Origin: Paracoccus amoyensis
GTDB lineage: Bacteria; Pseudomonadota; Alphaproteobacteria; Rhodobacterales; Rhodobacteraceae
Assembly: GCF_014490725.1 (NCBI RefSeq)
Contig: NZ_JACOQL010000002.1
Span: forward strand, 1-64,000
DNA length: 64,000 nt
Direction: 5' to 3'
The notes beneath the pieces are model-generated. The model did no database searches, was not told the DNA's origin, and saw only the letters and a list, made by a program, of their open reading frames with translations. The position numbers and the translations under genes are program-made. Shown here piece by piece: positions 57,359 to 64,000 of the stretch; the first letter of the stretch is position 1, and every line of letters starts with the position of its first letter.

Positions 57359-58045
57359 ATGAGCCGTTTTCTGACGACATGGCTGCCCGCCATCGCGATC
57401 GCCCTTGCGGTCGCCGCAATCTGGCATTGGGCGGGGCCGGTCCAGCCCGAACTGACGGAACTGCACGACACGATCGAGCGGTTCCGCCGCTGGAACGATG
57501 CCCGCCCGCTTTATTACATGGCCGGTTTCTTCTTCGCCTGTATCGGGCTGACCATGCTGCCATTTCCCATGGTGTTGCTCGCGCTGACGGCAGGGGCGAT
57601 CTTTGATTTCTGGCCGGGGCTGGTGCTGGTCACAATCGCGACGACCATTGGGGCGACGCTGCTGATGCTGACGGCACGTTACCTGTTCTCGGGCTGGTTG
57701 AACCGGCGCTTTGGCGCCTTCACGGAACGGCTGAGGGCGGCCATCGACGCGGATGGACCGCTGGCAATGCTGTCGCTGCGGCTGACGCCGGCCGTCCCTT
57801 ATTACGCCGTGAATGTGCTGTCAGGGCTGACCTCTCTCAGCCTGCGCAGCTTTGTTCTGACGACCTTTGTCGGCAAGCTGCCGATGACGGCGGTCTTTGT
57901 CGGTGCGGGCAACCATCTGGCTGAAATAGAACGGGTTCAGGACATCATGACCGCCAATGTCCTGGCCATGCTGTTCCTGCTGGCGATCTTTCCGTGGCTG
58001 GCCCGTTGGGCCGCGCGCCGCATCAGAAGGGCGCGGGCAGAGTGA
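57359..58045 (+). CDS. TVP38/TMEM64-family (DedA-like) membrane protein
   Basis: A 228-residue protein with about five to six hydrophobic segments. The VTT-domain landmarks are 'LTMLPFPMVLLALTAGAIFDF', split over residues 63-83, and 'RLTPAVPYYAVNVLSGLTSLSL' in 141-162, with a conserved Arg and Pro. The family is implicated in lipid (undecaprenyl-phosphate or phospholipid) flipping or proton-coupled transport. It overlaps the rluA end tail-to-tail by 23 nt. Confidence 0.88.
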   Translation: MSRFLTTWLPAIAIALAVAAIWHWAGPVQPELTELHDTIERFRRWNDARPLYYMAGFFFACIGLTMLPFPMVLLALTAGAIFDFWPGLVLVTIATTIGATLLMLTARYLFSGWLNRRFGAFTERLRAAIDADGPLAMLSLRLTPAVPYYAVNVLSGLTSLSLRSFVLTTFVGKLPMTAVFVGAGNHLAEIERVQDIMTANVLAMLFLLAIFPWLARWAARRIRRARAE

Positions 58046-58679
58046 AATTCAGCGGCATCCCGCTGTCAGGATGACGGATACGCAGGCTTTCGGCATGCAG
58101 CATCAGGCGCGGATGATCCGCCGCAGCGCCCACCGCATACAGCGGATCGCCAAGGATCGCATGGCCAAGTTCGGCCATATGCACCCGCAGCTGATGGCTG
58201 CGCCCGGTCAGCGGAAACAGCCGCACGCGGGTTTCATCATCGCTGGCCCGCACGACACGCCAATCCGTCACAGCAGGTTTGCCCTGTTCGTGATCGACCA
58301 TCTGACGCGGGCGGTTCGGCCAATCCACGATCAGCGGCAGATCGACGGTGCCGGTTTTCGGCTGCAACCGTCCTGTCAGCCGCGCGACATAGGTTTTCTT
58401 GACCTTCCGATCCTCGAACTGCTTGGACAGGTTGCGCTGCGCATGTGGCGTCAGGCCAAAGATCATGACACCCGACGTGTCCTGATCCAGCCGATGCACC
58501 AGCAGAATCGTTGGGAACGCGCCACGCAGGCGTTCGATCAGGCAGTCGGCTTTATCCTCGCCACGCCCCGGCACCGACAGCAGCCCCGCCGGCTTTCCGA
58601 CCACCAGAATTTCGTGATCGGCATGCAGGATATCGGCCGCATCCGGGGGCGGGTTATAGCTGAAGCCGTGTTCGGTCAT
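58023..58679 (-). CDS. RluA-family pseudouridine synthase
   Basis: A 218-residue rRNA/tRNA pseudouridine synthase. The catalytic Asp is in 'VHRLDQDTSGVMIFG'; 'VVGKPAGLLSVPGRG', 'KTYVARLTGRL' and 'LFPLTGRSHQLRVHMAELGHAILGDPLY' (the last over about residues 154-181) are family signatures. Most like RluA, the 23S U746/tRNA U32 enzyme; target unproven. ATG overlaps the LysE stop (ATGA). Confidence 0.92.
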   Translation of the reverse strand: MTEHGFSYNPPPDAADILHADHEILVVGKPAGLLSVPGRGEDKADCLIERLRGAFPTILLVHRLDQDTSGVMIFGLTPHAQRNLSKQFEDRKVKKTYVARLTGRLQPKTGTVDLPLIVDWPNRPRQMVDHEQGKPAVTDWRVVRASDDETRVRLFPLTGRSHQLRVHMAELGHAILGDPLYAVGAAADHPRLMLHAESLRIRHPDSGMPLNFTLPAPF

Positions 58680-59302
58680 TTCACCACAAGCCGCAGGGCC
58701 AGACCCGCGAACATTACGGCCGCAATCTTGTTCAGCAGGCCCAGACGCTTGCCGATAACCTGTCCGGCCAGACCGCCAACAACGCCATAACCGATCGTCA
58801 CCAGCGTGCCGGTAAAGGCAAAGATCAGGCCCAGCCCCAGGACCTGCTGCCAGATCGGGCCAAAGGCGGGGTTGGTGAATTGCGGCAGAAAGGCCAGCAG
58901 GAACAGGACCGGCTTGGGGTTCAGGATGTTGGACAGTGCCCCACGCCGGATGATGTTCCACGGCTTGCGGGCCGCCTGCGCTGTCGGATCAACCGGCCCC
59001 GCATTCCAGCTTTTCCACGCCAGCCACAGAAGATAACCCGCGCCGGCGTATTTGATGGCTGTCATCGCCTCGGGGTGGGCGGCAACCAAGGCGCCAAGGC
59101 CGACGGTTGCCAACATGAGGTGAAACAGCACGCCCAAACCGACACCGAAGCCCGCCAATGCGCCCGCACGCGGCCCGCTCTGAATGCCACAGGCACTGGC
59201 AAAGAACACATCCTGACCGGGCGCAAAATTCAGCGCCAGCCCGCCAAGGATGAAAGCAATCAGTTGCGCCGAAGGGATGTTCGCCATCGTGTCCCAGATC
59301 AT
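58676..59302 (-). CDS. LysE-family translocator (RhtB-like exporter)
   Basis: A 208-residue amino-acid exporter-type membrane protein with about six helices. Signatures are 'FILGGLALNFAPGQDVFFASACG', split over residues 17-39, and 'GAGYLLWLAWKSW'. 'RRGALSNILNPKPVLFLLAFLP' (119-140) is also typical. Export substrate unknown. The ATG at 59302 lacks a clear Shine-Dalgarno; a Met five codons later (59287) has GGGA upstream and is an alternative start. Confidence 0.9.
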   Translation of the reverse strand: MIWDTMANIPSAQLIAFILGGLALNFAPGQDVFFASACGIQSGPRAGALAGFGVGLGVLFHLMLATVGLGALVAAHPEAMTAIKYAGAGYLLWLAWKSWNAGPVDPTAQAARKPWNIIRRGALSNILNPKPVLFLLAFLPQFTNPAFGPIWQQVLGLGLIFAFTGTLVTIGYGVVGGLAGQVIGKRLGLLNKIAAVMFAGLALRLVVK

Positions 59303-59312
59303 TTTTGCACCA

Positions 59313-59693
59313 TCAATTATCGTCTACGGGAAATTCGGGCAGATCGTCCGGCATCGGGTAATAATCACCCTTGTCGGCGACATGAATATGCCCCGTCATT
59401 TGCAGGCCCGTCGGCGCATCCATCGCGCCGCCGCTGACGGCGACTTCCGCCCGGCCATCGGTGCGCCAGAACAGGGACGATCCGCAATTGCCGCAAAACC
59501 CGCGCTGCGCATTGGCTGATGAGGCATACCAACGCAAATGGCTGTCATCCTCGATCAGCAGATCCCCGGCAAGGAAGGCAGCCCAGTAATGCCCCGACCA
59601 TTTCCGGCATTGACTGCAATGGCAGGCGACAACCTGACCATCGACCGGTCGGGCCGAAAAGCGGACCGCGCCGCACAGACACTGACCCATCAT
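59313..59693 (-). CDS. GFA-family zinc protein, copy 1
   Basis: A 126-residue GFA/CENP-V domain protein. Zinc cysteines are in 'GQCLCGAVRF', 'ACHCSQCRKWSGH' and 'GFCGNCGSSLFWR'. Named after glutathione-dependent formaldehyde-activating enzyme, though most members have no confirmed activity. Closely related to the upstream copy (59690-60073), with which it overlaps as ATGA: a tandem duplication. Confidence 0.93.
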   Translation of the reverse strand: MMGQCLCGAVRFSARPVDGQVVACHCSQCRKWSGHYWAAFLAGDLLIEDDSHLRWYASSANAQRGFCGNCGSSLFWRTDGRAEVAVSGGAMDAPTGLQMTGHIHVADKGDYYPMPDDLPEFPVDDN

Positions 59694-60073
59694 GTCTCAC
59701 GCTCCTCTTGTGGCAGATGGTCGGCGATGTGGTAATAGTCGCCTTTGTCCTGCACGAAGATATGGCTTTCCATGGTCAACCCGGTGGGCGTATCGACCGC
59801 GCCGCCCGCGACATCAATCGCATCGCTGCCCTGCCTGCGCCAGAACAGCGACGATCCACAGGTCGGGCAAAAGCCACGCTCCGCGAAATCCGAGGATTGG
59901 AACCAGCGCAGATCGCCCCTGATGGTCAGCTTATCCGTGGTTCCCGCCGCCCAGACATGCCCCGACCAGCGGCGGCATTGGCCGCAATGACAGGCTTTCA
60001 ACGATGGATCGATCCAGCGGCCGGTAAAGGTCACCGCCCCGCAAAGGCATTTTCCGCTGAAATCATAGGCCAC
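59690..60073 (-). CDS. GFA-family zinc protein, copy 2
   Basis: A 127-residue paralogue of the preceding entry with the same cysteine scaffold: 'GKCLCGAVTF', 'ACHCGQCRRWSGH', 'GFCPTCGSSLFWR', and shared 'DKGDYY' near the end. Divergence is moderate, so the duplication is not recent. It starts 11 nt inside the fRMsr gene, which places the two GFA genes in the same transcript as a thiol-based repair enzyme. Confidence 0.93.
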   Translation of the reverse strand: MAYDFSGKCLCGAVTFTGRWIDPSLKACHCGQCRRWSGHVWAAGTTDKLTIRGDLRWFQSSDFAERGFCPTCGSSLFWRRQGSDAIDVAGGAVDTPTGLTMESHIFVQDKGDYYHIADHLPQEERET

Positions 60074-60515
60074 CGAACACCTCTTGCAGGATCGCGGCCA
60101 GACGGGTGGCGTCCTTGTCCGTGAAGGCGTCGGGTTGATCGCTGTCGATATCCAGCACGCCGATCAGACGGTTATTTGCACCCAATACCGGCAGCACGAT
60201 TTCAGACCGGGTGCTGCTGGCGCAGGCGATATGGCCGGGAAAGGCATACACGTCAGGGACCAGTTGCACCTGTCGCGTCCGTGCCGCCGCCCCGCAGACG
60301 CCACGCGAAAACGGGATCACCAGACAGCCATGGCCGCCCTGATACGGCCCGATCTTCAGCAGTTCCGGCGCGACCACCCGGTAAAATCCGGTCCAGTCGA
60401 AACGATCATCGGAATGGTGCAATTCACAGGCGATGGTTGCCATCAGGGCAACCTCATCCGTTTCACCCTGGGTCAGGGCGCGAATCCGGGCGGTCAGGGC
60501 GTCATAATCGGTCAT
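60063..60515 (-). CDS. msrC: Free methionine-(R)-sulfoxide reductase (GAF domain, YebR type)
   Basis: A 150-residue GAF-domain enzyme reducing free Met-R-O with thioredoxin. All three family cysteines are present with the E. coli spacing: Cys64 ('HGCLVIPF'), Cys74 ('GVCGAAA') and Cys98 ('HIACASS'). The end 'IGVLDIDSDQPDAF' is typical. ATG 60515 has only a weak Shine-Dalgarno; it lies 39 nt after opgG. Confidence 0.94.
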   Translation of the reverse strand: MTDYDALTARIRALTQGETDEVALMATIACELHHSDDRFDWTGFYRVVAPELLKIGPYQGGHGCLVIPFSRGVCGAAARTRQVQLVPDVYAFPGHIACASSTRSEIVLPVLGANNRLIGVLDIDSDQPDAFTDKDATRLAAILQEVFGGL

Positions 60516-60554
60516 GGTGATCTTGTATGACGCCTGATGCACCGAGGGAAGCTG

Positions 60555-62144
60555 TCAGGGCGTGTTGGCCAGCAATTTACGCAATTGCGACGGGAACAAC
60601 TGCAACAGCAGCGTTTCCGTCACCGCCATATCCTTGTTGGCGATGTAGATGCGCAGATCGATCGGGTTGTCTTGTTCGGTGTTCATCTGCGCAAAGTCGA
60701 TATCCACCGTCGCCCGCCAGTTTTCAGTGCCGACAATGGGGCGGACCGCTTCGTTGAAGATATGGCCGTCGGATGCCGTGATGTTCAACGACGGCTCATC
60801 ATCCGGGGCCAGTCCGGGGGCGCTGAAATCACAAACCAGCTTGATGACATCCTTGGGGCGCGGCTGCCCCGGCACGCCGCCCGCGCCAAGCCGCGTTGCG
60901 ATAAAGCGCCCCATCGGGGCCGAAATGGGCGCGTCGTCGATCCATGACAGCTTATACTGGAACTCGTGCTCGGTTCCGGCCTGCGCGGCCTCTCCCGGCT
61001 GCCAGAAGGCCACGATATTGTCGTGGATTTCATCATCGGTGCGCAATTCGACCAGCATGACGGCACCGTCACCCCAATCACTCTGCGGTTCGATCCAAGC
61101 CGAGGCGCGTTTTTCATAGAACACGCCATCATCCTGATATTCGTTGAAATCGCGTTCCCGTTGCATCAGGCCAAAACCTTTCAGCGACGGGGCCTGAAAC
61201 GCGTTTGCCATCGTATGCGGCGGGTTGTTCAGCGGACGCCAGATGCGTTCATCGCTGCCGGTCAGGATCTGCAAACCGTCCGAATCATGGATTTCGGGAC
61301 GCCAGTCCGGGGCCAGATGGCGGGAATTCTTGCCATACCAGAACATCGAGGTCAGCGGCGCGATACCCAGCCGTTCGACATTCTGGCGCAGGAAGACACG
61401 CGCCGTTACATCCTGAATAACGCCATTTTCCCGGTGCGAGACAATGCGATACGCGCCCGTCACGCTTGGGCTGTCCATCAGCGCATAGGCTGTCATGTCG
61501 CTGCCTTCACCCCGCTCTAACCAGAAGCTGGTGAAGATCGGAAACTCTTCCGGGCCATCGGGGATGGCTGTATTGAGCGCAAGCCCACGCGTCGACAGAC
61601 CGAACTGGCCGGTATGACCGGACGTCCGCCAATAAGACGCACCAAGGAAAGCCATCCAGTCGAGATCCGTTTCGGGGTCCTGCACGCGAAAGCCCGCAAA
61701 GCCCTTGGTCTGACCAAGCGCACGGGCGGGGTTGTCGGCGGGGATGTCGAACAGGTCCAGGTCGAACGGCACCTCGGTCGCCATCCCGTCTGCGACGGTA
61801 AAAATCCGCACGGGGTCTTTGAAATAGCGCCCCGGAAAGAACATCTGCACGCGGGACGACCCTTCTGCATCCTTCCAGATGGTATTGTCGGTGCGAAAGC
61901 TGATTTCGTTGTGGCGGTCGTAATCCACCTGCTCCAACACATCGCGATCCGCGATTTCAGGTGGCTGATACGGTGCAGCGGCCAAGGTTCGCGCCGTGTC
62001 GGTCAGGCTGTCCCATGAAAATGGCTGCGCGCCCTGCTGCTCTGCAGCGTCTTGAGCGAAACTTAGTCTGGGCAGCAGAAAAAAGGCACCGGTCCCCAAG
62101 GCAGACTGTAGCAGCGCGCGGCGGTTAAACGGTTGATCTTTCAT
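60555..62144 (-). CDS. opgG: Periplasmic glucan biosynthesis protein (OpgG/OpgD, MdoG family)
   Basis: A 529-residue periplasmic protein for osmoregulated periplasmic glucan synthesis. It has a Tat-like leader 'NRRALLQSALGTGAFFLLP', as OpgD does. MdoG-domain signatures include 'VDYDRHNEISFR', 'FFPGRYF', 'GASYWRTSGHTGQFGLSTRG' and 'TSMFWYGKN'. No opgH glycosyltransferase gene is adjacent. It appears to head the minus-strand run fRMsr-GFA-GFA-LysE-RluA. Confidence 0.93.
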   Translation of the reverse strand: MKDQPFNRRALLQSALGTGAFFLLPRLSFAQDAAEQQGAQPFSWDSLTDTARTLAAAPYQPPEIADRDVLEQVDYDRHNEISFRTDNTIWKDAEGSSRVQMFFPGRYFKDPVRIFTVADGMATEVPFDLDLFDIPADNPARALGQTKGFAGFRVQDPETDLDWMAFLGASYWRTSGHTGQFGLSTRGLALNTAIPDGPEEFPIFTSFWLERGEGSDMTAYALMDSPSVTGAYRIVSHRENGVIQDVTARVFLRQNVERLGIAPLTSMFWYGKNSRHLAPDWRPEIHDSDGLQILTGSDERIWRPLNNPPHTMANAFQAPSLKGFGLMQRERDFNEYQDDGVFYEKRASAWIEPQSDWGDGAVMLVELRTDDEIHDNIVAFWQPGEAAQAGTEHEFQYKLSWIDDAPISAPMGRFIATRLGAGGVPGQPRPKDVIKLVCDFSAPGLAPDDEPSLNITASDGHIFNEAVRPIVGTENWRATVDIDFAQMNTEQDNPIDLRIYIANKDMAVTETLLLQLFPSQLRKLLANTP

Positions 62145-62394
62145 AAGGTGCCTAACACGTAAGAGAAATTCGCCCTACAACCTGCCCAGTCCGTCCACGA
62201 GCGCAAGACGTTCGGTTCAGACTGGCCAAGTTTCGCTAATCCAGCAAGTCCGCTTGTGTGATAATTCGCCGACTGCACGCCTGTCTGCCTCGATTCCCGT
62301 GCCATTGTCGCTGAACCCGACAGGCGCAAGTCGGGGGTGGACGAACGCCCGCTGAAAGTGACAAGAAGGGCATTGAATTCAAAGGAAACACCTG

Positions 62395-62910
62395 ATGCTT
62401 GCATGGTTCACGCTTTCAGATGACAGCCCGGCTGGCGAAGCGAATCGCGTCCTTGCCGAACTGGTTCAGCGGCTGCATGATGCCGATCTTGCGCTTGCCG
62501 GCGCGGTGCAGCGCAACACCGATCAGGGTTCGGATTGTGCCTGCGACATGGACCTTTTGGTGATCGGGGATGAGGATCAGCCGATCCGGATTTCGCAATC
62601 GCTGGGCGCGGGTTCCACGGGCTGCCGACTGGATAGCGGCGCGTTGGAAGTGGCGGCCGGCCGCGTCGCCGCGCGGATGGAGGGTGCCCAACTGGTGATC
62701 CTTCCCAAATTCGGGAAGCAAGAGGCAATTGGCCGTGGTTTTCGCAATGTGATTGCCATGGCGATCGAAAACGATCAGCCCGTTCTGCTGCATGTCCCAC
62801 GGCAACAGCGTCAGGCCTTTGACGCCTTTTGTGGTGGCATGGCCCAGGAACTGCAGGCAGATCAATTGGAAGGCTGGTGCCACGCCCAGGTGGTCGAGCA
62901 GGTGACATGA
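62395..62910 (+). CDS. DUF2478 protein
   Basis: A 171-residue DUF2478 protein: an N-terminal NTPase-like segment, then 'AGAVQRNTDQGSDCACDMDL', 'STGCRLDSGALEVA' and the signature 'LVILPKFGKQEAIGRGFRNV', split over 99-118. The family often lies beside molybdenum transport or ModE genes, but no function is proven. AAAGGA precedes the ATG. The 250-nt upstream region, shared with divergent opgG, has an inverted repeat CCCGAC-N8-GTCGGG at 62316-62335. Stop overlaps tusA. Confidence 0.82.
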   Translation: MLAWFTLSDDSPAGEANRVLAELVQRLHDADLALAGAVQRNTDQGSDCACDMDLLVIGDEDQPIRISQSLGAGSTGCRLDSGALEVAAGRVAARMEGAQLVILPKFGKQEAIGRGFRNVIAMAIENDQPVLLHVPRQQRQAFDAFCGGMAQELQADQLEGWCHAQVVEQVT

Positions 62911-63182
62911 CCCGGCCCATCGACATCGACGCCCGTGGCATGTTGTGTCCGTTGCCGGTGCTGCGACTGCGCAAGGCCTTGTTGTCGTTGCCAGTCGGCG
63001 GACAGGTTCGGATGATCGTGACGGATACGATGGCATTGGTCGATGTGCCGCATTTCTGTTCCGATGCAGGCCATGCCTTGATCAGCGTCACTGAAATTGC
63101 GGACAGGCAGCATGAATTCGTCGTCGCAAGGGGGCTGTCTGCCCCCTTGGCCGCAAGCGGCCTTCCCCCCGAGGATATTTGA
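62907..63182 (+). CDS. tusA: TusA-family sulfur carrier
   Basis: A 91-residue TusA/SirA/YedF protein with the sulfur-carrying motif 'LCPLPVLRLRKAL' (CPxP, Cys14). It relays persulfide sulfur for tRNA thiolation or molybdenum cofactor and other sulfur chemistry. ATGA overlap with the DUF2478 gene and a 9-nt gap to mbfA suggest one operon. The last ~15 residues diverge from the family. Confidence 0.9.
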   Translation: MTRPIDIDARGMLCPLPVLRLRKALLSLPVGGQVRMIVTDTMALVDVPHFCSDAGHALISVTEIADRQHEFVVARGLSAPLAASGLPPEDI

Positions 63183-63191
63183 GCACAGAAG

Positions 63192-64000
63192 ATGACCTTT
63201 CCGACACTGCACAACCGCAAACGCTTTTCCGACCTGTCCGAGAAAGAGGTATTGGCGCTGGCCATTTCCTCGGAGGAGGATGACGCCCGGATCTATCGCA
63301 ATTGGGCCGAGTTTCTGCGGGCGGATTACCCGGCGACGGCCGCGATTTTTGACGGGGTTGGCGCCGAGGAAGATGAGCATCGCCGGTTGTTGATCGAGGC
63401 CTATCGCACGCGTTTCGGTGAAGCGATTCCGGTGATCCGGCGCGAGCATGTCGCGGGTTATTACAGCCGTCGCCCGGCATGGATGATGCAGACCATGACG
63501 TTGGAGGCCATCCGCAACGAAGCCGCGTTGATGGAGCATGATGCAGCCGAGTTCTATGTCCGCGCGGCGCAGCGCAGCACGGATGTCGTGACGCGCAAGC
63601 TGTTGGGTGATCTGGCGGCGGCCGAACGGGGGCATGAAAGCAAGGCCGAAGATTTGAGGGCCGAGCATCTGGCTGATCAGGCGCAGGAAGAAGAAGATGC
63701 CGTGCGCCACCGCGAGTTTGTGCTGACCTGGGTGCAGCCGGGATTGGCGGGGCTGATGGATGGCAGTGTCTCAACGCTGGCACCGATTTTTGCGACCGCC
63801 TTTGCCACGCAGGATCCTTGGACCACGTTTCTGGTCGGGCTGGCGGCCAGTATCGGGGCCGGGATCAGCATGGGCTTTACCGAAGCGGCGTCGGATGACG
63901 GCATCGTATCCGGGCGTGGATCGCCGCTGAAGCGCGGCATTGCATCGGGCGTGATGACGACAGTGGGCGGACTGGGCCATGCCCTGCCCTATCTGATTCC
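63192..64000 (+). CDS. mbfA: Membrane-bound ferritin-VIT1 iron exporter MbfA (3' end outside window)
   Basis: At least 269 residues; no stop before the window ends. The N-terminal rubrerythrin-like domain (about 1-165) has di-iron ligands in '[13 protein letters not shown]', '[11 protein letters not shown]', '[18 protein letters not shown]' and '[13 protein letters not shown]'. The VIT1-like membrane domain begins at '[20 protein letters not shown]', with '[14 protein letters not shown]'. MbfA exports Fe2+ to protect against iron and peroxide stress, and is Irr-controlled in rhizobia; no Irr box was found here. Co-directional with DUF2478 and tusA. Confidence 0.92.
   Translation, partial: MTFPTLHNRKRFSDLSEKEVLALAISSEEDDARIYRNWAEFLRADYPATAAIFDGVGAEEDEHRRLLIEAYRTRFGEAIPVIRREHVAGYYSRRPAWMMQTMTLEAIRNEAALMEHDAAEFYVRAAQRSTDVVTRKLLGDLAAAERGHESKAEDLRAEHLADQAQEEEDAVRHREFVLTWVQPGLAGLMDGSVSTLAPIFATAFATQDPWTTFLVGLAASIGAGISMGFTEAASDDGIVSGRGSPLKRGIASGVMTTVGGLGHALPYLI

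Noticed and set aside
1-64000. CRISPR arrays, insertion sequences, prophage or tRNA-linked integration
   Set aside because: No regularly spaced repeats, transposase, integrase or tRNA gene was seen anywhere in the window.

Overview
The window looks like a chromosomal segment of a Rhodobacteraceae-type alphaproteobacterium, probably Paracoccus-like (GC roughly 60-63% by eye; the genus is a guess). Evidence is the family-typical genes and order: leuS-lptE-holA, rsmB-purH-lspA-DUF3035 lipoprotein, DUF3576 lipoprotein, an SDHAF4-like DUF1674 protein, an HI0933-like flavoprotein, MutL with the endonuclease motif of MutH-less bacteria, and an MbfA-type ferritin-VIT1 iron exporter. No tRNA, rRNA, IS element, prophage or CRISPR array was seen.

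Layout. 1-305: no supportable gene, two inverted repeats. 306-3823: oxidative and nitrosative defence, with the periplasmic methionine sulfoxide reductase pair msrPQ, flavohaemoglobin hmp and its likely repressor nsrR, and an operator-like palindrome between the last two. 3820-6146: recQ and a YggT protein. 6282-10699: thioesterase, UMF1-type transporter, murein endopeptidase mepA, an esterase-like lipid/phytase-family protein and a queuosine-precursor transporter. 10700-11006: an intergenic stretch with an 18-codon minigene behind an extraordinarily long Shine-Dalgarno sequence, closed by a terminator. 11026-14149: lactate permease and thiolase. 14321-18605: stand-alone ModE HTH, glpR, glpD and glpK. 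18677-20396: SLT lipoprotein, PaaI thioesterase, GST. 20400-26256: minus-strand flavoprotein-holA-lptE-leuS cluster and a DUF3576 lipoprotein. 26525-30692: porin, YggS, L,D-transpeptidase coupled to ribA, OmpR-type response regulator. 30940-33328: glutathionyl-hydroquinone reductase and a frameshifted MFS transporter.

33488-36792: xthA, then thioredoxin/CnoX, LON-domain, Trm112 and rhomboid genes in a tight row. 36793-43727: a minus-strand block with a DUF2268 protein that appears to have lost its metalloprotease motif, an orphan membrane protein, ftsK, a DapC-type aminotransferase, an amidase and the small DUF1674 gene. 43798-54023: plus-strand run rsmB, purH, lspA, DUF3035, cytochrome P450, two M16 peptidase-like proteins and mutL. 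54040-62144: PQQ-type sugar dehydrogenase, saccharopine dehydrogenase, MBL-fold protein and TVP38 protein, then a dense minus-strand operon opgG-fRMsr-GFA-GFA-LysE-RluA. 62395-64000: DUF2478-tusA-mbfA, with mbfA running off the end.

Functional themes are redox and thiol repair (MsrPQ, fRMsr, thioredoxin, GST, GS-HQR, GFA pair, Hmp), envelope maintenance (MepA, SLT lipoprotein, LptE, LspA, LDT, OpgG, rhomboid, M16) and glycerol/lactate carbon use. The most unusual item is the intergenic minigene at 10766-10822: the 17 nt ending on its start codon can pair continuously with the 16S rRNA 3' tail, and its codons are largely ones rare elsewhere in the window.
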